Assembly (NCBI RefSeq): GCF_016735595.1 | Contig: NZ_JAERRB010000004.1 | Location: 1 to 64,000 of the forward strand | Direction of reading: 5' to 3' | Length of the DNA: 64,000 nucleotides | Source: Chryseolinea lacunae | GTDB taxonomy: Bacteria; Bacteroidota; Bacteroidia; Cytophagales; Cyclobacteriaceae | Shown: positions 23,669-32,322 of the stretch, piece by piece | Layout of the letters: each line of letters opens with the position of its first letter | How positions within the stretch are numbered: position 1 is the stretch's first letter | The notes under the pieces: model-generated | Databases searched by the model: none | What the model saw: the letters and a program-made list of their open reading frames with translations, nothing else | What the model was told of the DNA's origin: nothing | Program-made: the position numbers and the translations under genes

Positions 23669-24325
23669 TTAGCGATCCTGGGTGTGCAGGCTGGGGGCGT
23701 CTTCGTAGCGAACCTCCATTTCTTTGCCATGCTGTTTGAGGATGAGGCGCAATTTGTCTTCCATTTGTTTTTGTGCATCGGCCACGAACGATGCCTGGGC
23801 GGCATACTTTCGGGCGTCGCCGGTGAAGGCGTTCATGGCGCTCGAGCGGTCTTCGGCATGCACCCAGTTCCAGATGCCGTTCTCGTCGGTGAACTTCACG
23901 TCGTTTAAACCTTCGATCGATAACAGTTTTGGGTGTGGCAACGTGACCACGGCTTTGGTGTCGGTGATGTCGATGCTGAAGCGGTTGTTCATATCGAAAC
24001 CTGCTTTGGCTTCGAACGTGCCGGTGATGTTGATTTTTTTTGTGCTTCTCAGAAAGGTGTTGGTCCACTCGTAGTGGTGTTGAAATTTTTGCGACACGGT
24101 GGCCAGTTCCAGAATGGGGGTGAGCTGTTGCAGCACCACGGTGTTGTTAACGGTGACCTGGGGTGTTACGTGAAAGATGCCAGCGATGTCGCGGCCTATT
24201 TGTTTGGCGCCTTCATAGCTTTTCTCGGCCAGTTTGGATGGGATGACCACCACCACGATGTAGGCCGTGAGCGACAACGTGACCAGGAGAACGATGAGCA
24301 GAACGATCTTTCGGTTGGAGAACAT
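23669..24325 (-). CDS. DUF4230-family membrane-anchored protein
   Basis: 218 residues. An N-terminal anchor (IVLLIVLLVTLSLTAYIVVVVIP, 7-29) is followed by a periplasmic alpha/beta domain. The segments LTPILELATVSQKFQHHYEW and GTFEAKAGFDMNN match the DUF4230 family, which has no established biochemical function. The gene lies 21 bp downstream of the anti-sigma/TonB gene on the same strand and may be the last gene of that unit. It converges with the LytTR gene. Confidence 0.8.
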   Translation of the reverse strand: MFSNRKIVLLIVLLVTLSLTAYIVVVVIPSKLAEKSYEGAKQIGRDIAGIFHVTPQVTVNNTVVLQQLTPILELATVSQKFQHHYEWTNTFLRSTKKINITGTFEAKAGFDMNNRFSIDITDTKAVVTLPHPKLLSIEGLNDVKFTDENGIWNWVHAEDRSSAMNAFTGDARKYAAQASFVADAQKQMEDKLRLILKQHGKEMEVRYEDAPSLHTQDR

Positions 24326-24346
24326 GGAAGCTTTTTTGGGTGAACG

Positions 24347-25750
24347 TTATTTTTTTGGGATCACAAACTTCATGCGCACTTTCACGCGGTCGCGCACGGC
24401 TTCGTTGCTGCGCTTGGTGGGAATCCACTGCGGGCCTTGCTTGACCAGGCGAATCACTTCCTGGTCGCAGCCATAGCCAATGCCGCGCACCACGGTGAAG
24501 TCGGATAGCAACCCCGTTGACTCTACGGTGAACTGTATGGTGACTCGCCCTTCCACTTTGTTTTCGATGGCTTGTTGTGGATAGAGCAGGTTCTTTTCCA
24601 GATATTGTTTGAAGGCGCGCTTGCCGCCCACGGGCGTGGCCAGTTCCACTACCTCTTCGGGCTCAGCATCTTTTTCGATGTCGCCATAGCCCACCACCAC
24701 CACTTCGCTTAGCTGGGCGGCGTCTACATCCAACTGCACGTCTACTTCGTTTTTATTTTTTGCGTCGGTTTCGATGCTGGTGTAGCCGATGAAGGAAAAG
24801 ATGAGCTTGGGATCTTGTTCGTTCACGGTGATGTGGTAATTGCCGGTGCCGTCGGTGATGGTGCCCACGCTGGTGCCTTTGATCATGACGTTGACACCGG
24901 GCAGGCCTTCGCCGTCTTCGCTTGTGACTTTGCCGGTGATGACTTTTGTGGCGGACTTGGCAATGGCCACGCCGGCGACTCTGCCGTTTATGTAGCCCGC
25001 GTTGAACCGGGTTGAATCTGCGGGAACATCGATTATGCCGTAGCGCTGTGCCGGTGCCGCTTCCTGCAAGGCTCTTTTCTTCCGTTCGGTTTCTGCTGTC
25101 CTCAAGTCGTCGGCTTGTTTCTCGTCGAGCACGTAGTGGTCTTCTGTTTTTGCTTCGGCTGGTGCGGGAACAGGAACATTGGCAACAACCTCTTCTGTTT
25201 CTGCCGGCGCGCCGGCCACGTTAGTATCAGAATACTCAATGGACACCGGAGGTTCGGCGGCTGCTGTAGAAAGTTGTGGGGAGGCCGGGCTTGGCAGGAT
25301 CGGTTTTAAGTCTTCGATTGGTGCCGGTGTTGTGGACAGTGGTGCCTGCAACGACGCATCGGGTTGCTCGTGCACTTCGGATGTTGGAGCAGGCGACACT
25401 TCCGTTTCCTTTGGCTTCATAGACAAGTTTTCGGAAGTGCTGTCGGGCTTTGTGAATTGAAAGATGATGAAGGTGGAAATTGCCACCACGGCCATGCCGG
25501 CGGCGATGCGCGAGGCCCAGGTCCACAGGGGAATAATTTTCTTGTCGTCCTGTTTTTGAATGCGTTGTGCGAGGGCGTGTTGCAGTTGGCCCAGGTCGGC
25601 TTCGAACTCGGGGGGCGACAATTCGGCAGCGCCTTCGAGGGCGTCGGCCAGGAAGGGATCGTTGAGCGCCTTTTTTTCGAGGGCGTTCATTTCTGCCGGG
25701 GTCATTTCGCCGCGCAGGTATTTGTCGATATCGTGTTTCAGGTCAGCCAT
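24347..25750 (-). CDS. Anti-sigma/TonB-domain fusion with CarboxypepD-like module
   Basis: 467 residues. Residues 1-70 are a cytoplasmic acidic helical segment (YLRGEMTPAEMNALEKKAL) of the anti-sigma type. A TM helix (about 78-98) and a Pro/Ala/Glu-rich periplasmic linker (100-250) follow. Next is a CarboxypepD-regulatory domain (about 258-345) ending in the SusC-like SEVVVVGYGD. A TonB C-terminal domain (about 375-467) contains YPQQAIENKVEGRVTIQF. The gene overlaps its sigma factor by 8 bp. The design suggests a sensor that couples outer-membrane contact through the TonB fold to release of the sigma factor; this is inferred. Confidence 0.82.
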   Translation of the reverse strand: MADLKHDIDKYLRGEMTPAEMNALEKKALNDPFLADALEGAAELSPPEFEADLGQLQHALAQRIQKQDDKKIIPLWTWASRIAAGMAVVAISTFIIFQFTKPDSTSENLSMKPKETEVSPAPTSEVHEQPDASLQAPLSTTPAPIEDLKPILPSPASPQLSTAAAEPPVSIEYSDTNVAGAPAETEEVVANVPVPAPAEAKTEDHYVLDEKQADDLRTAETERKKRALQEAAPAQRYGIIDVPADSTRFNAGYINGRVAGVAIAKSATKVITGKVTSEDGEGLPGVNVMIKGTSVGTITDGTGNYHITVNEQDPKLIFSFIGYTSIETDAKNKNEVDVQLDVDAAQLSEVVVVGYGDIEKDAEPEEVVELATPVGGKRAFKQYLEKNLLYPQQAIENKVEGRVTIQFTVESTGLLSDFTVVRGIGYGCDQEVIRLVKQGPQWIPTKRSNEAVRDRVKVRMKFVIPKK

Positions 25751-26306
25751 GTTGCTCCATGCAGAGCTTCAGGTTGCGTTTTCCGTTTTGGATATAACTT
25801 TTCACTTTGTTGAAGTCGTGGCCGGTGGCGTCCACAATTTCTTTGTAGCATTTCTGCTGCAGGTAGAACAGCTCCACACACTGTTTCTGTTCCGCCGCCA
25901 GTGTGCCGATGCACTTTTCGAGCTGGCTCAGATTTTCTTCCAGGTCCACGCCGTCTTCAAGATGCGGCGAGCCCCCTTCTTCCATAAGAAAGGGAGAAAT
26001 TTCTTCAAAATTTTTGCCTTTTCTCGCCCGCAGGTGCATGAGGCAGTGGTTGCGGGCGGTGGCATAGAGCCAGCTTTTGAAGTGCGTGACCTCGTGTTCC
26101 TTGAGGGTTCTCACCAATTTCTCGAAAATCTGCATCACCGCGTCACGGCTTTCTTCGCGGTCTTTCAGGTATTTGAGGCAAACGCCAAAGACCATAGACA
26201 TGTAGCGGTTATACAATTCCCCCAAAATGTGCAGTTCCTCCGACGCCTTGTAGCGTTGGAGGAGGTCAGCGTCGGTTAACGCTTTATATTCTTTCGGGGA
26301 AAGCAT
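25743..26306 (-). CDS. ECF RNA polymerase sigma factor
   Basis: 187 residues. Region 2 (about 15-85) includes LYNRYMSMVFGVCLKYLKDREESRDAVMQIFEKL and HFKSWLYATARNHCLMHLR. Region 4 (about 125-180) reads LAAEQKQCVELFYLQQKCYKEIVDATGHDFNKVKSYIQNGKRNLK. It is a canonical ECF factor in length. The downstream gene overlaps by 8 bp and encodes the membrane anti-sigma/TonB fusion, so the two form a sigma/anti-sigma pair. The VWA protein gene starts divergently 87 bp away and may be a target. Confidence 0.92.
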   Translation of the reverse strand: MLSPKEYKALTDADLLQRYKASEELHILGELYNRYMSMVFGVCLKYLKDREESRDAVMQIFEKLVRTLKEHEVTHFKSWLYATARNHCLMHLRARKGKNFEEISPFLMEEGGSPHLEDGVDLEENLSQLEKCIGTLAAEQKQCVELFYLQQKCYKEIVDATGHDFNKVKSYIQNGKRNLKLCMEQHG

Positions 26307-26393
26307 TTTTGAAAAATAGCAAAAAAATAATTGGATGCTTTATGGAATTTGGTCGGCGGCGTCATCTCAGGAGCAAAACAAATTCTTTTCGCT

Positions 26394-28265
26394 ATGAAAA
26401 AGTCAATCTGGATGCTCGTGCTCCTGCTGATCGTCTCGGCAGGGTTCACCTCAACACAAACCCGCACCATCAGCGGCATCATCACCAGCGCCGTAGACGG
26501 CAAGCCTATGCCGGGGGTGGGTGTGACCTTGAAAGGCACCAAGGTCTCTGCCTTTGCCGACGCCAACGGGCGCTACTCCATTTCGGTGCCTGAGAAAGGT
26601 GGCAAGCTGGTATTTGCCTTTATTGGTTATGTGTCGCAGGAAATAAAGATCGGTACGTCGAACACGGTGAACGTGACGCTTCAGGAAGCGGTGACAGAAT
26701 TGGATGAAGTGGTGGTGATGGGCTACGGCATAGAGCGAAAACAGAACATCACGGGAGCGGTCTATGATGTGAAAGAAGCCCCCGCTCAAGCCGCTCCATC
26801 GGTAGGCTATTTGTCAACAGCCGACTATGAGCAGCAGCCTCAATGGAACACCGAAGAATACGACGCGATTAACGAGAACATTTTCCACGATGCGTTGAAG
26901 AATCCCCTCTCCACCTTTTCTATCGATGTGGATGCCGCTTCCTATAGCAACGTGCGCCGCTTCATCAACGGCGGTCAGCGTCCGCCGAAAGATGCTGTGC
27001 GCATTGAAGAGATGGTTAATTATTTTGACTACGACTATGCCCAACCCAAAGGCAACGATCCCTTTGCCGTGATCACCGAAATTTCTACCGCCCCCTGGAA
27101 CGCCAAACACAAGCTGGTGCACGTGGGCCTGCAGGGCAAAAAGATTGCTACCGACAATCTGCCTCCTTCAAACCTCGTGTTCCTCATTGACGTGTCGGGT
27201 TCGATGGATGAGCCTAACAAACTTCCCCTGTTGAAAACGTCTTTCAAGATGCTGGTGGAGCAATTGCGTGAGCAAGATCACGTGGCCATTGTGGTGTATG
27301 CAGGCGCGGCTGGTCTTGTGCTGGAGCCTACATCGGGTGCCAATAAGAAAACCATTATTGAAGCGCTCGACAACCTCCAGGCTGGTGGTTCCACCGCCGG
27401 TGGCGCGGGCATTCAGCTGGCCTATGCCACAGCGAAAAAACACTTCAAAGCGGGCGGCAACAACCGCGTGATCCTGGCCACCGACGGCGACTTTAACATT
27501 GGCGAGTCGAGCAATGCTTCGATGGAGCGTTTGATCGAAGAAAAACGGAAAGACGGTGTGTTTCTGACGGTGCTGGGTTTTGGCATGGGCAACTACAAGG
27601 ATTCTAAAATGGAAACCTTGTCTGACAAGGGCAACGGCAACTATGCCTACATCGACAACATTAGCGAAGCGCGCAAGGTGTTGGTGAATGAGTTTGGCGG
27701 CACGCTGTTTACCATTGCCAAAGACGTGAAGCTGCAACTGGAATTTAATCCCGCCAAAGTGAAAGCCTATCGCCTCATTGGCTATGAGAATCGCATGCTG
27801 AAGAGCGAAGATTTTAACAACGACAAGAAAGACGCCGGCGAGTTGGGTTCGGGTCACACCGTGACCGCGCTCTATGAAATTATTCCCGTGGGCGTGGAGA
27901 GCGAGTTCTATAAAGTGGACGACCTGAAATATCAAACGGTGAAAGTGGAACCCTCTGCCAACAAATCGAAGGAGCTGCTCACCATTAAACTGCGCTACAA
28001 AAAACCTGACGAAGATGTGAGCAAGCTCATTGTACACCCGTTGGTGGATGAAAACATTGCGCTGGCCAAAACATCGGACAACTTCCGTTGGTCGGCCTCG
28101 GTGGCGGCGTTCGGCATGATTTTGCGCGAGTCGGAATATGCCAACCATTTCACCTACGACCAGGTGGTGCAAATGGCGCAGGGTGCAAAGGGCGAAGACA
28201 CCGAAGGCTATCGCATCGAGTTTATTAACATGGCAAAGTCGCTGGGCACGTTTGCCAGCAAATAG
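26394..28265 (+). CDS. VWA-domain protein with CarboxypepD-like N-terminus
   Basis: 623 residues from ATG 26394, which opens a signal peptide; an upstream in-frame ATG at 26331 would hide it. Residues 25-98 form a CarboxypepD-regulatory domain (RTISGIITSAVDGKPMPGVGV), followed by LDEVVVMGYGIERKQ (103-117), like the plug-domain start of SusC. A YfbK-type N-terminal segment (about 155-235) precedes the von Willebrand A domain (about 258-440) with MIDAS residues D266, S268, S270. A C-terminal DUF3520-like part completes the YfbK architecture. Probably a periplasmic or surface adhesion/scaffold protein, divergent from the ECF sigma gene. Confidence 0.87.
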   Translation: MKKSIWMLVLLLIVSAGFTSTQTRTISGIITSAVDGKPMPGVGVTLKGTKVSAFADANGRYSISVPEKGGKLVFAFIGYVSQEIKIGTSNTVNVTLQEAVTELDEVVVMGYGIERKQNITGAVYDVKEAPAQAAPSVGYLSTADYEQQPQWNTEEYDAINENIFHDALKNPLSTFSIDVDAASYSNVRRFINGGQRPPKDAVRIEEMVNYFDYDYAQPKGNDPFAVITEISTAPWNAKHKLVHVGLQGKKIATDNLPPSNLVFLIDVSGSMDEPNKLPLLKTSFKMLVEQLREQDHVAIVVYAGAAGLVLEPTSGANKKTIIEALDNLQAGGSTAGGAGIQLAYATAKKHFKAGGNNRVILATDGDFNIGESSNASMERLIEEKRKDGVFLTVLGFGMGNYKDSKMETLSDKGNGNYAYIDNISEARKVLVNEFGGTLFTIAKDVKLQLEFNPAKVKAYRLIGYENRMLKSEDFNNDKKDAGELGSGHTVTALYEIIPVGVESEFYKVDDLKYQTVKVEPSANKSKELLTIKLRYKKPDEDVSKLIVHPLVDENIALAKTSDNFRWSASVAAFGMILRESEYANHFTYDQVVQMAQGAKGEDTEGYRIEFINMAKSLGTFASK

Positions 28266-28290
28266 AGAACAACGTTGTGTGCTAATGGCA

Positions 28291-28329
28291 GACCCTTCCA
28301 CATGTGTGTGGCGGGGTTTGTTTTTTTTG
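28291..28329 (+). terminator. Rho-independent terminator after the VWA gene
   Basis: Stem of GACCC (28291-28295) plus CCACA (28298-28302) paired with TGTGG (28307-28311) and GGGTT (28313-28317), followed by a long T-run on the plus strand. It argues that the next gene begins downstream, at 28399. Confidence 0.75.
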
Positions 28330-28398
28330 GATGACCATGCGGACCGAGTGCGGCGGGGTTATTTGCTTAAATCGCGGACAAAGGAGAACTTTGCGCCC

Positions 28399-29190
28399 AT
28401 GGTCGAAAAAAAAGGAAGCAAAAATCTGGTGGTCATGCCCTATGGAAACACGTCGCTGCACAGCGATTGGATTTTCGACGACACGGCCCGCGATTTTGAT
28501 GTGATTCTGCTTTATTATCACGCCGACATCGATCACCCCAAGCTTCAGCAAACGTCGTCTGCATTTTCGGTGCGCCACTACAAAAGTTTTAAGTGGTGGA
28601 TGATTCAACAACTGTTTCAGGAAGAACCCGAGCTGCTTACCCGCTATGAAGGCTTCTTCTTTCCCGACGACGACATTGTGGTGTCGAAGGCTGATATTCA
28701 TTTTTTGTTTTATGTGACCAAAAAATTCAACCTGGCGCTGTCGCAGCCCGCGCTCACCCGCGATTCTTTCAAGAGCTGGCGCGCGCTTCGGAGGAAGCAC
28801 GTGTCAGGTATGCGCTATTTGTCGGCCGTGGAGTTGATGTGCCCGGTGATGTCGGCGGCAGCGGTTCGTTTTCTGTTGCCCACGTTTGCGTTGACCCGCT
28901 CGGGATGGGGTCTGGACATTTTGTGGGGCGAGCAGGTGCGGAAAGAATTTGGAGAAAAGAGCATTGCCGTGTTTGATGCCATTCAAGTGGCGCATATCAA
29001 GCCCGTTGGCAAGGGAGAGCTTTATGAGAAGCTGGGCATGCCGGCAGCCGCCGAACGCGACGACATTTTTGCGAAGTATAACATTACCGTTCAAAAAATT
29101 CATACGCTCAACCTTCCCGAAAACAATTTGCTGAGCCGGTTCAAAAGCTTCCGGATGTTCAGGAAACTAAAAGCCGCGCAAAGCCTATGA
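28399..29190 (+). CDS. DUF707-family protein (putative glycosyltransferase-like)
   Basis: 263 residues from ATG 28399. Family members begin with this NLVVMPYGNTSLHSDWI segment, and the terminator upstream excludes the earlier in-frame ATG 28285. Marks of DUF707 are FDVILLYYH, EGFFFPDDDIVVS (acidic cluster resembling a DxD metal site), SQPALT, and LLPTFALTRSGWGLDILW. The family is thought to be glycosyltransferase-related, but no activity is established. Its stop overlaps the next gene, a GT2 glycosyltransferase, by 4 bp, supporting a joint role in glycan synthesis. Confidence 0.8.
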   Translation: MVEKKGSKNLVVMPYGNTSLHSDWIFDDTARDFDVILLYYHADIDHPKLQQTSSAFSVRHYKSFKWWMIQQLFQEEPELLTRYEGFFFPDDDIVVSKADIHFLFYVTKKFNLALSQPALTRDSFKSWRALRRKHVSGMRYLSAVELMCPVMSAAAVRFLLPTFALTRSGWGLDILWGEQVRKEFGEKSIAVFDAIQVAHIKPVGKGELYEKLGMPAAAERDDIFAKYNITVQKIHTLNLPENNLLSRFKSFRMFRKLKAAQSL

Positions 29191-30026
29191 CACCGCGCCA
29201 GGCAAATCTCGTCCATAGCATCGCCGGAGAAGTATCGCTCGTCATCACTACCTACAACCGCAAGGATGCGTTGGAGCTGGTGTTGCTGAGCATCCAAAAC
29301 CAAAGCGTTTTGCCCACCGAAGTGATTGTGGCCGACGATGGCTCACGCCACGACACGCGTGACCTGGTGGAGGCCTATGCCAAAACATTTCCTGTTCCGT
29401 TGCACCACTGCTGGCACGAAGACGATGGCTTCCGGCTGTCGGCCATTCGCAATCGCGCCATTGCGCGCGCGCGATGCGCATACATTGTGATGATTGACGG
29501 TGACATCATACTGCACAAGCACTTCATCAGGTCGCATAAAAAGCATGCGCGAAAGGGCGTGTTTCTTCAGGGCTCGCGCGTGTTGCTGCAAGAGGCGGTG
29601 ACGCAGAAAGCGTTGCACGATAAAAATATCGCATTCAGTTTTTTTACGCCGGGTGTGAAGAACCGGATGAATGCGCTCTACCTCCCTGCGTTGTCGGGAC
29701 TAGTGTCGTACTTGAACAAAGACCTCTTCGCCATACGGGGTGCAAACCTGTCGTTCTGGCGCGACGACATTGTTCGCGTCAATGGCTTTAATGAAGATTT
29801 TGTGGGCTGGGGTCGCGAAGACAACGAGTTTATGGTGCGCATGCAGAACAACAACATTCAGTGCTGGAAGATGAAACTGGAGGGTTTTGGTTTCCACCTC
29901 TATCACCCCGAGAACTCGCGCACCATGTTGCCCCAGAACCAGGCCATACTCGACAACGCCATTGCCACACATGCCGTGCGTTGCCCCAATGGCATCGACA
30001 AATACATGCCAGGCGCCGGGGTTTAG
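29187..30026 (+). CDS. GT2-family glycosyltransferase
   Basis: 279 residues, start overlapping the DUF707 stop (ATGA). A GT-A fold is shown by VSLVITTYNRKDALELVLLSI (residues 13-33), the VADDGS nucleotide-sugar site, the metal-binding MIDGDI, and a C-terminal NEDFVGWGREDNEFMVR segment typical of the galactosyltransferase-like subgroup. The enzyme would transfer a sugar to a surface glycan or exopolysaccharide precursor. Donor and acceptor cannot be read from sequence. Confidence 0.9.
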   Translation: MTPRQANLVHSIAGEVSLVITTYNRKDALELVLLSIQNQSVLPTEVIVADDGSRHDTRDLVEAYAKTFPVPLHHCWHEDDGFRLSAIRNRAIARARCAYIVMIDGDIILHKHFIRSHKKHARKGVFLQGSRVLLQEAVTQKALHDKNIAFSFFTPGVKNRMNALYLPALSGLVSYLNKDLFAIRGANLSFWRDDIVRVNGFNEDFVGWGREDNEFMVRMQNNNIQCWKMKLEGFGFHLYHPENSRTMLPQNQAILDNAIATHAVRCPNGIDKYMPGAGV

Positions 30027-30194
30027 AAGGTGTTTGCTGTTTGCCGGATCACCCTTTTCGGTGTAAGGTTAGTTGTGAAAACACGGAATTCAGGTGTTGT
30101 GGAGAAAAATGCCCGAGGGCGCTGGCTTGGGGTGATGGGATAAGATTTTATTAAAAATGTCGCCAGTCATAATTTTTATTATTTTTAAGGCCGC

Positions 30195-30785
30195 ATGGAA
30201 CTAGAAGAGGCCCCGAAACAGCATTACTCAGAGGAGGAGAAGCAAAATATCTTCAACAATGAGTTTATGCCCCACATCCACTCGATGTACAACTTTGGCT
30301 ACCGGCTCACGCTGGACGCCGACGACTCCAAAGACTTGGTGCAGGATACCTATTTAAAGGCATATCGCTTCATCGAATCTTTTCAGAAAGGAACTAACGC
30401 GAAGGCATGGCTGTTTCGAATTTTAAAAAACAGCTTCATTAACGACTACCGGAAGAAGAGCAAGGAGCCTTCGAAGGTGGACTACCAGGAAGTAGAAACG
30501 TATTACAACTCCGAAGAGGTTGACCGGCAGATAACGCCCGATTTGCGTGTGGAGGCGCTGAAAGATATGATCGGCGATGAGATATCGAATGCCCTCAACG
30601 CGCTTGATGTAGATTTCAGAACTGTGATCATACTGTGTGATCTGGAAGGTTTTAAATATGATGAAATGGCCAAGATCCTGGACATTCCTATTGGAACCGT
30701 TCGGAGCCGGTTGCACCGGGCAAGAAACTTACTGAAAGAAAAACTAAGCGAATACGCCAAACAAATGGGTTATAAAACTACCTGA
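30195..30785 (+). CDS. ECF RNA polymerase sigma factor (SigR/RpoE-like)
   Basis: 196 residues. Region 2 includes MYNFGYRLTLDADDSKDLVQDTYLKAYRFIESFQKGTNAKAWLFRILKNSFINDYR (about 33-90). Region 4 has LNALDVDFRTVIILCDLEGFKYDEMAKILDIPIGTVRSRLHRARNLLKEKL (about 135-185). It is a standard ECF factor. Three bases after its stop is a zinc-binding anti-sigma gene, which points to a SigR/RsrA-like redox- or stress-responsive pair. gmk and nadD follow on the same strand. Confidence 0.94.
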   Translation: MELEEAPKQHYSEEEKQNIFNNEFMPHIHSMYNFGYRLTLDADDSKDLVQDTYLKAYRFIESFQKGTNAKAWLFRILKNSFINDYRKKSKEPSKVDYQEVETYYNSEEVDRQITPDLRVEALKDMIGDEISNALNALDVDFRTVIILCDLEGFKYDEMAKILDIPIGTVRSRLHRARNLLKEKLSEYAKQMGYKTT

Positions 30786-30788
30786 ACC

Positions 30789-31055
30789 ATGAGTAATTCC
30801 GATCAGAGTCATATGAAGCAAGACTGTTCGAACAAGCGCGACTGCCTGGAGATGTTGCAGCTAATTCTCGACGGGGAAGCAACCCACGAACAAAAAGAGC
30901 ATTTCCTGAAGCATCACCTCGATGAGTGCTTGCCCTGCTACAAAAACTATCACCTCGAATTGAAGATCAAGGAATTGCTGAAAACAAAATGCTGTGGCGG
31001 CCAGGCACCTTCCGATCTGGTAGAACAAATCAAGAATAAAATCGGCGCAGCATAA
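30789..31055 (+). CDS. Zinc-binding anti-sigma factor (ZAS/RsrA-like)
   Basis: 88 residues, 3 bp after the sigma gene. The ZAS motif H-x3-C-x2-C is present as HLDECLPC (H43, C47, C50), with an upstream Cys at C13/C19 and a CC pair near residues 67-68. This matches RsrA-type anti-sigma factors, which hold the partner sigma until thiols are oxidised. It is cytoplasmic, with no membrane segment. gmk starts 6 bp later. Confidence 0.88.
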   Translation: MSNSDQSHMKQDCSNKRDCLEMLQLILDGEATHEQKEHFLKHHLDECLPCYKNYHLELKIKELLKTKCCGGQAPSDLVEQIKNKIGAA

Positions 31056-31061
31056 GCGGGC

Positions 31062-31625
31062 ATGGCAGGCAAGGCTCTCATTTTCTCAGCGCCATCGGGC
31101 TCCGGAAAAACTACAATCGTTAAACACCTCCTGCAGACCAACCCAACCCTGGGCTTTTCCATATCGGCTTCCACCCGCGACAGACGCGGACGCACCGAGT
31201 CGCACGGAAAAGATTATTACTTTCTTACTCCCGAAGAATTTAAACACAAACTCGACGCCAACGAATTTATCGAGTGGGAAGAAGTGTATGAAGGCAACTT
31301 CTATGGCACCCTCAAGTCGGAGATTGACCGCATCTGGCAAAGCGGCAAAGATGTGATCTTTGATGTGGACGTGAAGGGCGGCCTGAATCTCAAGAAATAT
31401 TTTGGCGACAAGGCCCTCGCCGTTTTTGTGAAAGTGCCCTCCATTGAAGTGCTGACCGCCCGGCTGCACGACCGTGGCACGGAAACACCCGAAAGTCTCT
31501 CGCGCCGGCTGTTCAAAGCCAATTTCGAAATGTCGTTTCAAGACCAGTTCGACGTGGTGCTGGTGAATGAAGACCTCGATAAGTCGCTTGCCGAAGCGCA
31601 AAAACTCTACGACAACTTCCGCTAG
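31062..31625 (+). CDS. gmk: Guanylate kinase
   Basis: 187 residues. P-loop [10 protein letters not shown] (9-18), the GMP-binding [22 protein letters not shown] segment (about 35-57), [13 protein letters not shown], and DVDVKGG. The enzyme phosphorylates GMP to GDP with ATP in nucleotide synthesis. It starts 6 bp after the anti-sigma gene, so it shares that transcript at least in part. Confidence 0.96.
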   Translation: MAGKALIFSAPSGSGKTTIVKHLLQTNPTLGFSISASTRDRRGRTESHGKDYYFLTPEEFKHKLDANEFIEWEEVYEGNFYGTLKSEIDRIWQSGKDVIFDVDVKGGLNLKKYFGDKALAVFVKVPSIEVLTARLHDRGTETPESLSRRLFKANFEMSFQDQFDVVLVNEDLDKSLAEAQKLYDNFR

Positions 31626-31710
31626 TTTGCACATCCTTTAAAAGGAATTAATTTTACTTCCTTTCCCTGTAACATTGCGGGCTGAAATCAGTCTGTTATA
31701 GCGTCAACCC

Positions 31711-32298
31711 ATGAGTGTGCCTCAAAAGATCGGTCTGTTTTTTGGTTCCTTCAACCCCATCCATATGGGTCACCTCATCATTGCCAACCTCATGGCCGAA
31801 ACTACCGACCTTGCCAAGGTGTGGTTTGTGGTGTCGCCTCAAAATCCGCTGAAGCCGGCCAAGGGATTGCTGCACGAGTTTGACCGCTACGACATGGTGC
31901 GCGCGGCCATCTACGACAACTATAAACTGGAGGCGTCGGATGTGGAGTTTCATTTGCCGAAACCCAGCTACACTATCAACACCCTGGTGCACCTGAAAGA
32001 GAAACATCCCGAAAAGGAATTCAGAATCATTATGGGGGGCGACAATCTTGAGAGCTTTACACGCTGGAAAAACTATCAGCAGATTCTGGACTTCTACGGA
32101 TTGTATGTTTATCCCAGACCCAACACGCAACTTTCGGAGCTTCAAAAGCATCCTAACGTCACCATTGTGGAGGCCCCGACCCTCGACATTTCGGCAACGT
32201 TTATCCGGAACTGCATCCGAAAAAAACAATCGGTGCGTTATCTTGTTCCCGATGCGGTGGAGGAGATGATTAGAGTGAAGGGGTTTTATCAGGATTAA
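31711..32298 (+). CDS. nadD: Nicotinate-nucleotide adenylyltransferase
   Basis: 195 residues. The nucleotidyltransferase motif GSFNPIHMGH (residues 12-21) and the C-terminal ISATFIRN match NadD. KPSYTINTL and GGDNLESFTRW are further NadD marks. It adenylates nicotinate mononucleotide in NAD synthesis. 85 bp separate it from gmk. Confidence 0.95.
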   Translation: MSVPQKIGLFFGSFNPIHMGHLIIANLMAETTDLAKVWFVVSPQNPLKPAKGLLHEFDRYDMVRAAIYDNYKLEASDVEFHLPKPSYTINTLVHLKEKHPEKEFRIIMGGDNLESFTRWKNYQQILDFYGLYVYPRPNTQLSELQKHPNVTIVEAPTLDISATFIRNCIRKKQSVRYLVPDAVEEMIRVKGFYQD

Positions 32299-32322
32299 TT
32301 TCAACACATCAAAAAAGCCTCT

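Noticed and set aside
27168-28301. 377-codon frame antisense to the VWA gene
   Set aside because: Antisense shadow with a His/Arg-rich composition and no family match.
28285-28398. Upstream start for the DUF707 gene at 28285
   Set aside because: A rho-independent terminator lies inside this extension, and the family begins near 28399.
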